Part shown: positions 1 through 7,864 of the stretch, piece by piece
How the letters are laid out: the number at the start of each line of letters is the position of its first letter
Numbering within the stretch: the first letter of the stretch is position 1
Assembly (NCBI RefSeq): GCF_014635325.1
Contig: NZ_BMCT01000002.1
Location: 372,001 to 436,000, forward strand
DNA: 64,000 bases
Direction of reading: 5' to 3'
Source: Azorhizobium oxalatiphilum
GTDB lineage: Bacteria > Pseudomonadota > Alphaproteobacteria > Rhizobiales > Xanthobacteraceae
Program-made: the position numbers and the translations under genes
The notes under the pieces: model-generated
Told to the model about the DNA's origin: nothing
The model's database searches: none
What the model saw: only the letters and a program-made list of their open reading frames with translations

Positions 1-1080
1 GCCATCGCCATCTGGCCCGCCATACTGATGGGCCGGGTCACGCTGCCGACCGCTTTCGGGCCGGTGGATTGGCACGTCCACGAAATGCTGTTCGGCTATG
101 GCGCGGCTGTGGTGGCCGGCTTCCTTCTCACCGCGATCCCGAACTGGACCGGCCGCCTGCCGGTGGCCGGCGCGTCGCTTGCGGCGCTCGCCGGGCTGTG
201 GCTCGCCGGACGCATCGCCGTGCTGATGTCCGGTTCCATCGGCTGGACCGGCGCGCTGCTAATCGACTCGGCCTTCCTGCTCGCCTTCGCGCTGGTGACG
301 GCGCGGGAGATCGTCGCCGGGAAAAACTGGCGCAATGCCAAGGTCGTTGGCATCGTCCTGATGCTGGCGATCGCCAATATCGCCTTCCATCTGGAGGCGG
401 CATGGACAGGAAGCGCCACCTTCGCCGCGCGCGCCGGCATCGGCCTGCTGGTCCTGCTCATCCTTCTGGTGGGCGGCCGTGTGGTGCCGAGCTTCACCGG
501 CAACTGGCTGGCCCGGCAGGGTCTCCCGGCCCGCCCGGTGCCCTTTGGTCGTCCGGACGGCGCGATCCTGCTTCTGGCCGCAGCCGCTCTGCTGGTCTGG
601 ATCGCCCATCCCGAAGGCCCGCTGACCGGCACTCTTCTGCTGTGCGCCGGCATGGCGAACCTCTGGCGGCTGGCGCGATGGCAGGGCTGGCGCACCCTTT
701 CCGATCCGCTGGTGCTGGTGCTGCATGTGGGGTTCGCGCTGACGGCGATCGGCTTTCTCGCAGCCGCCGCCCACGCCTTCGCGCCATCCATGGTTCCAGC
801 CGCGCTTGGTCTCCACATCTGGGCCATCGGCGGGATCGGCGGCATGACGCTGGCCATCATGACCCGCGCCACGCTCGGGCATACCGGCCGCGCGCTGCAC
901 GCCTCGCGGCTGACGGTCCTGATCTATCTGGCGATCGCCGCCGCCCTGCTGACGCGGGCCGTGGCCGCACTGCCCGTGCCCCATCAGATGCCGCTGATCC
1001 ATCTCAGCGCGACCTTGTGGGTGATCGCCTTCGTGCTGTTCCTGATGTCCTACGGCCGGATGCTCTACCGCCGCTCCTGA
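1..1080 (+). CDS. NnrS-family membrane protein (5' end missing)
   Basis: The reading frame is open from the first base, so the true start lies upstream; the first internal ATG is at 28. The visible 359 residues are almost entirely hydrophobic, with about ten predicted membrane helices and the WHVHEMLFGY sequence typical of NnrS, a heme- and copper-containing inner-membrane protein linked to nitric oxide and nitrosative stress. Histidines in that motif and in later helices fit metal or heme binding. NnrS proteins are about 400 residues, so only a short N-terminal part is missing. Its last bases overlap the convergent tadA by 16 bp. No nor or nir gene is visible here to confirm a denitrification context. 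Family assignment is firm; physiological role is inferred. Confidence 0.85.
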   Translation, partial: AIAIWPAILMGRVTLPTAFGPVDWHVHEMLFGYGAAVVAGFLLTAIPNWTGRLPVAGASLAALAGLWLAGRIAVLMSGSIGWTGALLIDSAFLLAFALVTAREIVAGKNWRNAKVVGIVLMLAIANIAFHLEAAWTGSATFAARAGIGLLVLLILLVGGRVVPSFTGNWLARQGLPARPVPFGRPDGAILLLAAAALLVWIAHPEGPLTGTLLLCAGMANLWRLARWQGWRTLSDPLVLVLHVGFALTAIGFLAAAAHAFAPSMVPAALGLHIWAIGGIGGMTLAIMTRATLGHTGRALHASRLTVLIYLAIAAALLTRAVAALPVPHQMPLIHLSATLWVIAFVLFLMSYGRMLYRRS

Positions 1081-1493
1081 AAGAAGGTCCGCAGCACCTC
1101 GGCCGCCTGCCGCTCGGCGATGCCGCCATAGACCTCGGGGCTGTGGTGGCAGGTGGGCTGGGAGAAGAAGCGCGGGCCGCTCTCCACCGCCCCGCCCTTC
1201 GGGTCCGGCGCGCCGTAATAGAGCCGGCGGATGCGCGAGAAGGAGATGGCCCCCGCGCACATGGCACAGGGCTCCAGCGTCACATAGAGATCGCAGGTGA
1301 GCAGGCGCTCGGCCTTGAGCTGTGCCGCCCCCGCCCGCAGCACCAGCATTTCCGCGTGTGCCGTGGGATCGGAGAGTTCGCGGGTGCGGTTGCCGTCGCG
1401 CGCCACCACCTGGCTGCCGCGCACCAGCACGGCACCCACCGGCACCTCGCCCCGCGTGGCGGCGGCGCGCGCCTCATTGAGGGCCATCTGCAT
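1065..1493 (-). CDS. tadA: tRNA-specific adenosine deaminase TadA
   Basis: TadA deaminates the wobble adenosine 34 of tRNA-Arg(ACG) to inosine. The zinc and catalytic signature of the cytidine/deoxycytidylate deaminase fold is complete: HAE at about residues 46-48 and PCAMC at about 75-79, followed by RRLYYGAPDPKGG, typical of TadA. I chose the ATG at 1493 (142 aa, MQMALNEARA), because it aligns with the usual N-terminus ahead of GEVPVGAVLV. Upstream TTG codons in the same frame (1508, 1523) could extend it by 5-10 residues, and no start has a strong Shine-Dalgarno sequence. It is divergent from the rluB-type gene and convergent with the NnrS gene. Confidence 0.93.
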   Translation of the reverse strand: MQMALNEARAAATRGEVPVGAVLVRGSQVVARDGNRTRELSDPTAHAEMLVLRAGAAQLKAERLLTCDLYVTLEPCAMCAGAISFSRIRRLYYGAPDPKGGAVESGPRFFSQPTCHHSPEVYGGIAERQAAEVLRTFFQERR

Positions 1494-1676
1494 GAAAGTT
1501 TCGCTCAACCTGCCCGCCCCCAAAGCGCGTGTTCGATCTGATTCCCCGCTATAATCTAGGGACGGAACTGCTCAGATTGAATTAACCGTCCCTTCCGGGC
1601 GCCCCGCCACGCCGAATCCACCCCGGATCGCGTTTCCTCATCTCGTCTCGCCGCGCGGATCGTGCTATCGCCGCGC

Positions 1677-3779
1677 ATGCCTCGTACATCGCCTCCCCGC
1701 AAGGACAAGAACAACGTCCCGCGCGCCAAACGTGCCCTTCCCCGCCCGGCCCCCAAGGAGGCCGAGCGCATCGCGAAGGTGATCGCCCGCGCCGGCCTCG
1801 GCTCGCGCCGTGAAATCGAAGACTGGATCGCGGAAGGCCGCGTGTCGGTGAACGGCAAGGTGCTGGAATCGCCCGCCTTCACCGTGACCGCCACGGACGA
1901 GATCAAGGTGGACGGCCAGCCTCTGCCCGAGCGCGAGCGCACGCGCCTGTTCCTCTATCACAAGCCCAATGGCGTCGTGACCACCAACCGGGATCCGGAA
2001 GGCCGCACCACGCTGTTCGAGCTGCTGCCGCCCACGCTGCCCCGTCTCGTGTCCGTCGGCCGGCTCGATCTGAATTCCGAGGGCCTGCTGCTGCTGACCA
2101 ATGACGGCGGCCTCGCCCGCGTGCTGGAGCTGCCCGAGACCGGCTGGCTGCGCCGTTACCGCGTGCGCGCCAAGGGCACGGTGGACCAGTCGCAGCTGGA
2201 CGGCCTGATCAAGGGCATCACGGTGGAGGGCGTCGAGTACGGCTCCATCGAGGCGGTGCTGGACCGGGTGCAGGGCGCGAACGTCTGGATCACGGTGGCG
2301 CTGCGCGAAGGCAAGAACCGCGAAGTCCGCAACGTGCTCGGCGCGCTCGGCCTGCAGGTGAACCGGCTGATCCGTGTCTCCTACGGCCCGTTCCAGCTCG
2401 GCGACGTTCCCGAGGGCGGCGTCGAGGAAGTGCGCACTCGCATCCTGCGCGACCAGTTGGGCGATGACATCACCGCAGCCGCGCAGGCCGACTTCAATGG
2501 CCCGCTGATCGAGCGCGAGGAAGAGGACGTGCGCCCCGCCCGCGCCACCGCGACCGAGAAGCGCGCCGCACGTGCTGCGGAAGCTGCCGCTGAAAAGCCC
2601 GCGCGCGGCGCCCGGCGCGCCGTCCGCGAGGAGATCGACCCCGAGCGTCCGCCGCGCGTGCCGCTGCGCAAGCGCGAAGGCGAGCAGGACCGCAAGATCG
2701 TGCGTGTCGGCACGGTGGCTGATCGCAAGGGCCGCGAGATCAAGGTGGAGCGCAAGCTCGCCCCGCTGGCCGAGGACAAGCCCGCCCGCCGCCCCCGTGG
2801 CGAGCGTTCGGAAGAAGGCCGTGGCCGCGCTCCCGCCCGCGAGGGCAGCGAGGGTCGCGGCTCCGGCCGTTTCGCCCGTGGCGAAGGCCGGTCTTCAGAG
2901 GGCCGGAGCCGCGAGGATCGTCCCGAGCGTCCGTTCCGCGAGCGGGACGGCGCGGCGAAGTCCCCGCGCTTCAGCCGTGGCGGGGATGAGCGCCCGTCCC
3001 GTCCGCCGCGCGGCGATGCCCCGCGCCGGGGCACCCGCAGCGAGCCCCGTGAAGAGGCCGTTCCGCCCTTCCGCGATCGCATCGAGCGCAGTTCCTGGCG
3101 CGCCGACGAGGCGCCCGCCCGCGAGCGCTCCGAGCGCCCCCGGCGCGACCGTCCGGAGCGCGAGGGCAGCGAACGCCCCTTCCGCCAGCGCGACGACAGC
3201 CGCCCCGGCCGCGAGTTCAAGCCGAGGACCGGCGCGCCGCGCGGACGTGGCGCCCCCGGCGAGGATGGACCTGACCGCTCGGGCCGCAGCCCGTGGCGTT
3301 CGGACGAGGATCGTCCCGCCCGCGCCCGTCCCCAGCGCGAGCGTACCGAAGGCGACCGTCCCGCACGGGCCGGCCGTTCGGATCGCCCGCAGCGTGAACG
3401 TCCCGAAGGCGACCGCCCGCAGCGCGCCGGCCGTTCGGACCGTCCGCAGCGCGAGGGCAGCGAACGTCCCTTCCGCCAGCGCGAGGAGCGTGCGCCGGGC
3501 ACCTTCAAGCCGCGTTTCGCCCGTGATCGTGACGCGGGCGGCGATGATGTCGGCTTCTCCGGCGCGGGTCGCGGTGGCAAGCCCGGCTTCAAGGCCGAAG
3601 GCCGTGGCGGTCCCCGTGGTGGCAAGCCGGGCGGGTTCAAGTCCGGCGGCCCGCGCGGCGATGGCCCGTCGAGAGGCGGTCCGGGTGGCGGTCCCGCGCG
3701 TGGCAAGGGTGGCCCGAAGGCAGGCGGCCCCAAGGGTCGCCCCACGGGCGGCAAGCCGGGTCCGCGTTCGCGCGGCTAA
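1677..3779 (+). CDS. rluB: RluB/RsuA-family 23S rRNA pseudouridine synthase with very long disordered C-terminal tail
   Basis: The N-terminal part is a complete RluB/RsuA-type enzyme: an S4 RNA-binding domain (about residues 30-80, starting ERIAKVIARAGLGSRREIE) and a catalytic domain with GRLDLNSEGLLLLTND, whose Asp is the catalytic nucleophile. This ends near residue 265. The remaining roughly 430 residues are Arg/Pro/Glu/Gly-rich and without hydrophobic core, with repeats of the type GDRPARAGRSDRPQRE and a Gly/Lys-rich end (about residues 620-700). Rhizobial RluB homologues often carry basic tails, but this one exceeds the enzyme domain in length. A GTG at 1662 would add five residues. It is followed after 3 nt by rsmD, so both are probably cotranscribed for ribosome maturation. 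Confidence 0.9.
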   Translation: MPRTSPPRKDKNNVPRAKRALPRPAPKEAERIAKVIARAGLGSRREIEDWIAEGRVSVNGKVLESPAFTVTATDEIKVDGQPLPERERTRLFLYHKPNGVVTTNRDPEGRTTLFELLPPTLPRLVSVGRLDLNSEGLLLLTNDGGLARVLELPETGWLRRYRVRAKGTVDQSQLDGLIKGITVEGVEYGSIEAVLDRVQGANVWITVALREGKNREVRNVLGALGLQVNRLIRVSYGPFQLGDVPEGGVEEVRTRILRDQLGDDITAAAQADFNGPLIEREEEDVRPARATATEKRAARAAEAAAEKPARGARRAVREEIDPERPPRVPLRKREGEQDRKIVRVGTVADRKGREIKVERKLAPLAEDKPARRPRGERSEEGRGRAPAREGSEGRGSGRFARGEGRSSEGRSREDRPERPFRERDGAAKSPRFSRGGDERPSRPPRGDAPRRGTRSEPREEAVPPFRDRIERSSWRADEAPARERSERPRRDRPEREGSERPFRQRDDSRPGREFKPRTGAPRGRGAPGEDGPDRSGRSPWRSDEDRPARARPQRERTEGDRPARAGRSDRPQRERPEGDRPQRAGRSDRPQREGSERPFRQREERAPGTFKPRFARDRDAGGDDVGFSGAGRGGKPGFKAEGRGGPRGGKPGGFKSGGPRGDGPSRGGPGGGPARGKGGPKAGGPKGRPTGGKPGPRSRG

Positions 3780-3782
3780 GGC

Positions 3783-4340
3783 ATGCGCATCGTCGGCGGC
3801 AGGCATCGCGGGCGCCCATTACAGGCGCCCGCCTCCAAGGCGACCCGGCCCACGTCGGATCGCCTGCGTGAGAGCCTGTTCAACATGCTGGCCCACGCCT
3901 ATGGCGATGCCACCGAGGGGGCCCGCGTGCTGGACCTGTTCGCCGGCACCGGCGCGCTCGGCCTTGAGGCGCTGTCGCGCGGCGCAACCTATGCGCTGTT
4001 CGTGGAAGAGGCGGCCGAGGCGCGCGGGCTGATCCGCAGCAATGTGGAAGCGCTGGGCCAGACCGGGGCCACTCGCATCTTCCGCCGCGACGCCACCAGC
4101 CTTGGCGACATGGGGCCGGGCACGGCCTATGACCTCGTCTTCTGCGATCCACCCTATGGCAAGAGCCTCGCCGAAGCGGCGCTGCGTTCCGCGCTGGCGG
4201 GCGGCTGGCTGACCCCGAACGCCCTCATCGTGGTTGAGGAGGAGGCCGGCGCCTTCACCCTCCCCGAAGGCTTCGAAGAAATCGAGCGCCGCCGCTATGA
4301 CGACAGCGAACTGACCTTCCTCCAGCCGGTTGAGGCCTGA
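3783..4340 (+). CDS. rsmD: 16S rRNA (guanine-966 N2) methyltransferase RsmD
   Basis: RsmD transfers a methyl group from S-adenosylmethionine to N2 of G966 in 16S rRNA. The 185-residue protein has the expected features: N-terminal MRIVGGRHRGRPL, the RPTSDRLRESLFNML segment, the SAM-binding VLDLFAGTGALGLEALSRGA loop and the catalytic DPPYG motif at about residues 121-125. Length equals the family norm. It sits 3 nt after the pseudouridine synthase gene, a conserved pairing in related genomes. Confidence 0.95.
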   Translation: MRIVGGRHRGRPLQAPASKATRPTSDRLRESLFNMLAHAYGDATEGARVLDLFAGTGALGLEALSRGATYALFVEEAAEARGLIRSNVEALGQTGATRIFRRDATSLGDMGPGTAYDLVFCDPPYGKSLAEAALRSALAGGWLTPNALIVVEEEAGAFTLPEGFEEIERRRYDDSELTFLQPVEA

Positions 4341-4348
4341 ACCCCTGA

Positions 4349-5050
4349 TCAGGCCGCCTGCGCCTGCACTGCGCCCCCGGCCTGCCGGATCACGGCCATG
4401 AAGGCCGCGTGCCCGGCCGCGTCATGGGCGAGCAGGCGCAGTTCCACCGGAAGCCCGGCATCCTGCTGCTGCTCGGCAAGAGCCAGCGCCGGCTTGCCTG
4501 CCATCGGCGGCCAGTAGGCCGTGATGGTGGCGATCTCGGCCAGCTGTTCCTCGTCGGCGCTCCACACCGGGTTCTCCATGAAGGCCAGAGCCGCCGCCGG
4601 AATCCGGATCTGCTGCGGGGCAGCCTGACGCTCCCGCGTGATGCGCGCGCCGATGGCCTCGCGCAGGCGTCCCGTCTCCGCGAACAGTGCGTCGGCGCTG
4701 ACGGGCAGTTCGCCAGTCGGCAGGGTCTCGGCCAGAGACATGCGGAAGGCGAACAGGTCCGCTTCGCCGCCGTCCGCGGCATCGTCGGACCGCATCCCTC
4801 CGGTCAGCAGGTGCCAGAGGTCGCGCAGCCGGTCCAGCAGGCCGGGCCGCATGTCCTGGCGCATCTGTGCGCCCAGCTCACCCATGGCGTCGAGCTTCGC
4901 CGCCAGCCGGGCTTCCAGCAATTGCGTGCGCGCCTCACAGGCAGGCGCGGCCTCCGCCCAGAGCTGAGGAATGTCGTGTGCGGCCAACAGGCGGGAAAGA
5001 AGGGCGAGGGACTGTTCGGGAGGCGCCAGCCAGAAGGTGTCGGACACCAC
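4349..5050 (-). CDS. Conserved hypothetical protein, function unknown
   Basis: I do not recognise this 233-residue protein. It has no signal peptide and no clear membrane segment. It is Ala/Leu/Glu-rich and probably mostly helical, with a charged middle (about residues 65-110) and two short stretches in the C-terminal half that could be a small globular domain (FMENPVWSADEEQ; ITAYWPPMAGKPAL). The strand was chosen because third codon positions are strongly G/C in this frame; the antisense frame of similar length reads as a shadow. It converges with rsmD with an 8 bp gap, and a short spacer separates its start from the marR region. No function is proposed. Confidence 0.6.
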   Translation of the reverse strand: MVSDTFWLAPPEQSLALLSRLLAAHDIPQLWAEAAPACEARTQLLEARLAAKLDAMGELGAQMRQDMRPGLLDRLRDLWHLLTGGMRSDDAADGGEADLFAFRMSLAETLPTGELPVSADALFAETGRLREAIGARITRERQAAPQQIRIPAAALAFMENPVWSADEEQLAEIATITAYWPPMAGKPALALAEQQQDAGLPVELRLLAHDAAGHAAFMAVIRQAGGAVQAQAA

Positions 5051-5149
5051 TGCTCCTTCTCGGAACGCGATACATTGTGCACCGCAGCAGCCTAGAAAGC
5101 CGCACTATCCCAGACAAGAGCCAATAAGTTTTGCCGGCGAATGATTGGG

Positions 5150-5638
5150 TCACGCCGATTGCGCGTCGAGCAGCTTGCCCAGCAGCACGGAGAGCTGCGC
5201 CCGCTCGCCGGCGGTGAGCACGGCCACGATCTTCTGCTGGTTCGCCACATGGGCGGACACCACCGTGTCGATCAGGGTGATGCCTCCTTCAGTGAGCGCC
5301 ACCAACGTCCCGCGCCCATCGGCGGGATTGCGGCGGCGCTCCACCAGGGCAGCCTTTTCCAGCCGGTCGATGCGGTTGGTCATGCTGCCCGACGAGATCA
5401 TCGCCGCCTCATAGAGATCGGTCGGCGTCAGCGCATAGGGCGCGCCACTGCGCCGCAGGGTCGCCAGAACGTCGAACTCACCCGGCTGGAGCCCGAAGGA
5501 GGCGAACAGCGGGTTGAGTCTGTCGCGGGAGATCACCAGCGCAGCCTCTCCCAGCCGCCCCAGCAGCACCATCGCATCGGTTGCCAGTTCCGGACGCTCC
5601 CGCGCCCACTGCTCCGCCGCCCGCTCCGCCCGGTCCAT
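5150..5638 (-). CDS. MarR-family transcriptional regulator
   Basis: A 162-residue winged-helix regulator. The DNA-binding part is typical of MarR: TPTDLYEAAMISSGSMTNRIDRLEKAALVERRRNPADGRGTLVALTEGG spans the recognition helix and the wing with its DGRG turn, at about residues 78-126. Flanking N- and C-terminal helices would form the dimer interface. It is transcribed divergently from an MFS transporter gene, and the 88-bp spacer contains two perfect palindromes. This suggests that it represses the transporter and itself in response to a small molecule exported by the pump. The ligand is unknown. Confidence 0.9.
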   Translation of the reverse strand: MDRAERAAEQWARERPELATDAMVLLGRLGEAALVISRDRLNPLFASFGLQPGEFDVLATLRRSGAPYALTPTDLYEAAMISSGSMTNRIDRLEKAALVERRRNPADGRGTLVALTEGGITLIDTVVSAHVANQQKIVAVLTAGERAQLSVLLGKLLDAQSA

Positions 5639-5646
5639 CGCGCACC

Positions 5647-5682
5647 TATCTTGACATCAAGATATATATCTCTACGTAGAGA
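5647..5682. promoter_or_regulatory. Two palindromic operators in the marR/MFS intergenic region
   Basis: Positions 5647-5664 form a perfect 8-2-8 inverted repeat (TATCTTGA-CA-TCAAGATA). Positions 5669-5682 form a perfect 14-bp palindrome (TCTCTACGTAGAGA). Both lie in the AT-rich spacer between the divergent marR and MFS genes, the first starting 8 bp upstream of the marR start codon. Half-site size and placement fit MarR dimers. Which palindrome is bound is inference. Confidence 0.65.
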
Positions 5683-5726
5683 CTTATCTCGCAAACACTT
5701 CATCCGCAAGGCGGAAATGGGATCGC

Positions 5727-6914
5727 ATGTCCTCTCTAGCCCCCAAAGTCATGCCGTTGGCCGGCCGGATCGCGTTTCCGGTGGCGGTGGTGCTGGTCGG
5801 CCTCAACCTGCGTCCGCTTCTGGCCGCCATCGGCCCGCTGGCGGATCCGATCCAGCGCGCCACGGGCCTGACCGACACCGGACTCGCCACCCTCACCACG
5901 CTGCCGGTCGCCTTGATGGGCGCCTGCCTGCTGGCGAGCCGGCATATCCGTAGCCGGCTCAGGGAAAAGACCGGGATCGGCCTCGGCCTTGCCCTCATTC
6001 TCCTCACCTGCCTCTGGCGCTGGACGGACACCGGAGGCGCCGGCCTGATCCTGTCCGCCGTGCTGGGCGGAATCGGCATCGCTTTGGTGCAGGCGTTGAT
6101 GCCGGTGGTCATCCGGGGGCGAGCCGGGCCGGCCTCGGCCGGGCTCATGGGGCTCTATTCCACGGCCATCATGGGTGGGGCGATGATCGCCAGCATGGCC
6201 GCGCCCTGGCTGGAGCAGATGGCCGGCTGGGCCACCGGGCTCGGGATCTGGGCCCTGCCGGCCATGCTCGGCCTGCTGATCTGGGGCCGCACCCCGGACA
6301 TGCCGGATACCGGCGCCTCCCAGCCGCCGCCGGTCGCGCATTCCGCTCGCGCCTGGCTCCTGCTCATCTTCTTCGGCCTCGGCACCGGCGCCTATACGCT
6401 GGTTCTGGCGTGGCTGCCGCCCTTCTACACACGGCTCGGCTGGTCCGCCCCGGCGGCCGGCGCGCTGCTGGGCCTGCTCACGCTGGCGGAAGTGGTCGCG
6501 GGGCTGGCCGTCTCGGTCTGGGTTGGCCGCGCGCCGGATCGGCGTCCCGCTCTGCTTGCGGCCATCGGCGCCCTGCTCGGCGGCCTGCTCATGCTGTGCC
6601 TTGCCCCACTGGCGCTGGCGCTTCCGGCGGCGGTGCTGAGCGGGCTCGGCATCGGCGCGCTGTTCCCGCTGGGCCTGATCATCGCCATGGACCATGGGGA
6701 AGGCGCGGGCGAGGCCGGCGCCATCGCCGGCTTCGTGCAGGGCGGCGGCTATGGGCTGGCCGCATTGCTGCCGCTGGCGGCCGGGCTGCTGCGGCAACAT
6801 CTCGCCGATTTGACGCCGGCCTGGTGGTTGATGGCCGCTCTGTGCCTCCTCATGATGCTGATCGCCGTGCGCTTCCACCCCACCGATCGCATCCGCCTGT
6901 CGCGCACCCCGTAG
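5727..6914 (+). CDS. MFS transporter of the CynX/NimT type
   Basis: A 395-residue protein with about 12 predicted membrane helices. The N-terminus VVLVGLNLRPLLAAIGPLADPIQRATGLTDTGLATL matches the CynX/NimT branch of the major facilitator superfamily (cyanate, 2-nitroimidazole and related substrates), where NLRP in helix 1 is characteristic. The substrate cannot be read from sequence. It is divergent from the MarR regulator and lies 11 nt before an EamA exporter gene, so a MarR-controlled two-exporter operon is likely. Confidence 0.85.
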   Translation: MSSLAPKVMPLAGRIAFPVAVVLVGLNLRPLLAAIGPLADPIQRATGLTDTGLATLTTLPVALMGACLLASRHIRSRLREKTGIGLGLALILLTCLWRWTDTGGAGLILSAVLGGIGIALVQALMPVVIRGRAGPASAGLMGLYSTAIMGGAMIASMAAPWLEQMAGWATGLGIWALPAMLGLLIWGRTPDMPDTGASQPPPVAHSARAWLLLIFFGLGTGAYTLVLAWLPPFYTRLGWSAPAAGALLGLLTLAEVVAGLAVSVWVGRAPDRRPALLAAIGALLGGLLMLCLAPLALALPAAVLSGLGIGALFPLGLIIAMDHGEGAGEAGAIAGFVQGGGYGLAALLPLAAGLLRQHLADLTPAWWLMAALCLLMMLIAVRFHPTDRIRLSRTP

Positions 6915-6925
6915 GGACACCGGCC

Positions 6926-7864
6926 ATGACCGCCTCGCACACCGGCCAGCCGGCGCCGGCCGCCGCCCCACGACAGGGGCTGGACATTCTCCTCACCGCC
7001 ATCGCGCCTCTGATCTGGGGCAGCACCTATATCGTCACCACGCAGATGCTGCCCGCCGGCATGCCACTGACGGTATCCACAATCCGCGCGCTCCCCACCG
7101 GCCTGCTGCTGCTCCTGCTGGTGCGGCGCCTGCCGGCCGGCATCTGGTGGGTACGCGCCTTCCTGCTGGGCGCGCTGAATTTCTCCGTCTTCTGGTATCT
7201 GCTGTTCGTGGCCGCCTATCGCCTGCCCGGCGGGGTCGCCGCCACGGTGGGCGCAGTGCAGCCGCTGATCGTCATCGCTCTCGCGCGGGTCTTCCTCGGC
7301 AGGCCGGTGCGCGGCGCGGTGGTGCTGGCCGCCCTTGTCGGCATGGCCGGCGTGGCGCTGCTGGTGCTCACGCCTTCCGCACGGCTCGATCCTGTGGGCA
7401 TCATGGCCAGCCTCGGCGGCGCGGTGTCCATGGCGTTCGGGACGGTGCTCAGCCGCAGATGGCAGCCTCCGGTGTCGGCCCTCACCTTCACCGCATGGCA
7501 GTTGGTGGCGGGCGGCCTGCTTCTGCTCCCCGTGGCCCTGCTGCTTGAGCCCGCCTTGCCGCCGCTCGATGCCCGCGCCCTCGCCGGCTTTGCCTGGCTG
7601 GGGCTGATCGGCGCGGGCGTCACCTATGTGCTGTGGTTCCGGGGCGTGGCGCGGCTGGAGCCCTCGGTGGTGTCTTCGCTCGGCTTCCTCAGCCCGGCCA
7701 TGGCGGTGACACTGGGCTGGCTCGCGCTTCAGCAAGCCCTCACCGTGGCGCAGATGGCCGGCGTGCTGATGGTGGTGGGCAGCATCTGGCTGGTGCAGCG
7801 CTTCGAGCGCTCATCCCTCAGCGCCGGGCGAACAGCTTCTCCACGTCCGCCAGCGAAAGGGTGA
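6926..7864 (+). CDS. EamA-family (DMT superfamily) exporter
   Basis: A 312-residue protein with ten predicted helices in two EamA repeats (about residues 20-150 and 165-298). The first repeat begins LLTAIAPLIWGSTYIVTTQMLPAG, close to drug/metabolite exporters of the RhtA/YedA type. The ATG at 6926 is preferred because the helical core begins right after it; the frame is open further upstream only because it overlaps the MFS gene in another frame. The 3' end overlaps the convergent mutL by 47 bp, replacing the final helix with a short polar tail (SSLSAGRTASPRPPAKG). Substrate unknown. Confidence 0.85.
   Translation: MTASHTGQPAPAAAPRQGLDILLTAIAPLIWGSTYIVTTQMLPAGMPLTVSTIRALPTGLLLLLLVRRLPAGIWWVRAFLLGALNFSVFWYLLFVAAYRLPGGVAATVGAVQPLIVIALARVFLGRPVRGAVVLAALVGMAGVALLVLTPSARLDPVGIMASLGGAVSMAFGTVLSRRWQPPVSALTFTAWQLVAGGLLLLPVALLLEPALPPLDARALAGFAWLGLIGAGVTYVLWFRGVARLEPSVVSSLGFLSPAMAVTLGWLALQQALTVAQMAGVLMVVGSIWLVQRFERSSLSAGRTASPRPPAKG

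Noticed and set aside
1563-1590. GGAAC followed by CGTC upstream of the pseudouridine synthase gene
   Set aside because: The spacing is 18 nt and the -10 is CGTC, not CGTT, so it does not meet the EcfG consensus.
2381-3754. 457-codon minus-strand frame opposite the pseudouridine synthase tail
   Set aside because: It mirrors the repetitive Arg/Gly-rich tail and encodes Pro/Arg/Ser repeats; the sense frame is continuous with a real enzyme domain.
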